Shown here in pieces: positions 63,738 to 64,000 of a stretch of 64,000 bases of DNA (within the stretch, counting starts at the first letter, position 1; every line of letters starts with the position of its first letter). The translations under genes were made by a program, and so were the position numbers. Source of the stretch: Oxalobacteraceae bacterium OTU3CINTB1. Lineage in GTDB: Bacteria; Pseudomonadota; Gammaproteobacteria; Burkholderiales; Burkholderiaceae_D. The notes beneath the pieces were generated by a model, which saw nothing but the letters and a program-made list of their open reading frames with translations, did not search any database and had not been told where the DNA came from. Location of the stretch: assembly GCA_024123955.1 (NCBI GenBank), contig CP099652.1, positions 1,178,001-1,242,000 on the forward strand, in the 5' to 3' direction.

Positions 63738-64000
63738 TCACCTCAACACCAACACCGGCAAGGTCGTGTGCGCCAGCACCTTGTCGGTCTGGCTGCCCAG
63801 CAGCAGCTTGTTGATGCCAGTGTGTCCGTGCGACGCCATCATGATGAGGTCGCACTCGAATTTTTTCGCCGCCTCGACGATTTCCTCGTACGGGGTGTGC
63901 GACACCGAAATCACCCCCTCGAACGGAATATCGGCCGCGCGCGCGGCCGCCGCCACCTTGTCGATGTAGCTGCGCGCCGCTTCCTGCATCTTGACGGCGA
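63738..64000 (-). CDS. Universal stress protein (UspA family), N-terminus outside window
   Basis: The visible C-terminal part includes AARAADIPFEGVISVSHTPY, DLIMMASHGHTGINKLLLGS and VLAHTTLPVLVLR, with the G-x2-G-x9-G-S/T nucleotide-binding loop of ATP-binding Usp proteins. The frame continues past the window edge, so the start is missing. It converges with mltA, 10 bp apart. Confidence 0.92.
   Translation of the reverse strand, partial: AVKMQEAARSYIDKVAAAARAADIPFEGVISVSHTPYEEIVEAAKKFECDLIMMASHGHTGINKLLLGSQTDKVLAHTTLPVLVLR

Overview
The window is GC-rich, tightly packed chromosomal DNA from a beta-proteobacterium, most probably Oxalobacteraceae (Massilia, Duganella or a relative). The basis is the block mltA - apaG / rpe - gph - trpE - trpG - trpD - lysE-type - trpC, a PEP-CTERM protein, many secreted peptidases and the codon style. 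The genus is inferred from gene content, not from an alignment. I see no CRISPR array, rRNA, prophage or insertion sequence.

Layout. 1-5 kb: the 3' part of a VapC-type PIN toxin, an orphan ParA ATPase, a branched-chain amino-acid binding protein, a decayed DUF2256 gene and a two-gene operon of a TonB_C-like protein and a secreted helical protein. 5-18 kb: tRNA-Phe whose 5' half is overlapped by a GH1/RmlD fusion gene, then an M20 peptidase, DUF3616, DUF2058, a long palindromic REP/REPIN-like element, an S9 peptidase, an MFS carrier, a degenerate hemerythrin-like protein, and a TetR-SDR pair with two near-identical operators. 18-31 kb: S9 and M1 peptidases, a PEP-CTERM protein with a downstream subtilase, two lipoproteins and two uncharacterised genes. 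31.5-34.3 kb: an intact GT2 glycosyltransferase followed by a broken GtrA gene and a broken polytopic membrane gene. 34-46 kb: GntP permease, Fpg/Nei glycosylase, M28, M16 and S9 peptidases, Rnk, a RES-Xre toxin-antitoxin pair and YidB. 46-55.5 kb: a small membrane protein, a second identical tRNA-Phe, a UbiH-type hydroxylase, DsbC, an IorAB-type molybdenum hydroxylase with a MocA-like nucleotidyltransferase, an M61 peptidase and a GGDEF protein. 55.5-64 kb: the trp block, apaG, mltA with a divergent 43-residue membrane protein, and a partial universal stress protein.

How the genes work together. Nine peptidases of seven families (M20, S9 x3, M1, S8, M28, M16, M61) lie within about 47 kb. Most carry signal peptides, which suggests a proteolytic, peptide-scavenging lifestyle. 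The tryptophan genes are preceded by a short leader peptide I read by eye (60257-60343) with Trp codons at 18, 20, 23 and 26, followed by a hairpin and U-run. This looks like classical transcription attenuation placed between gph and trpE. The most novel-looking items are the attenuator, the REPIN-like hairpin at 10583-10670, the TetR operator pair, the tandemly repeated SD/TTG start of the M28 gene and the decaying glycosyltransferase cluster. I did not find a convincing wholly new multi-gene system.
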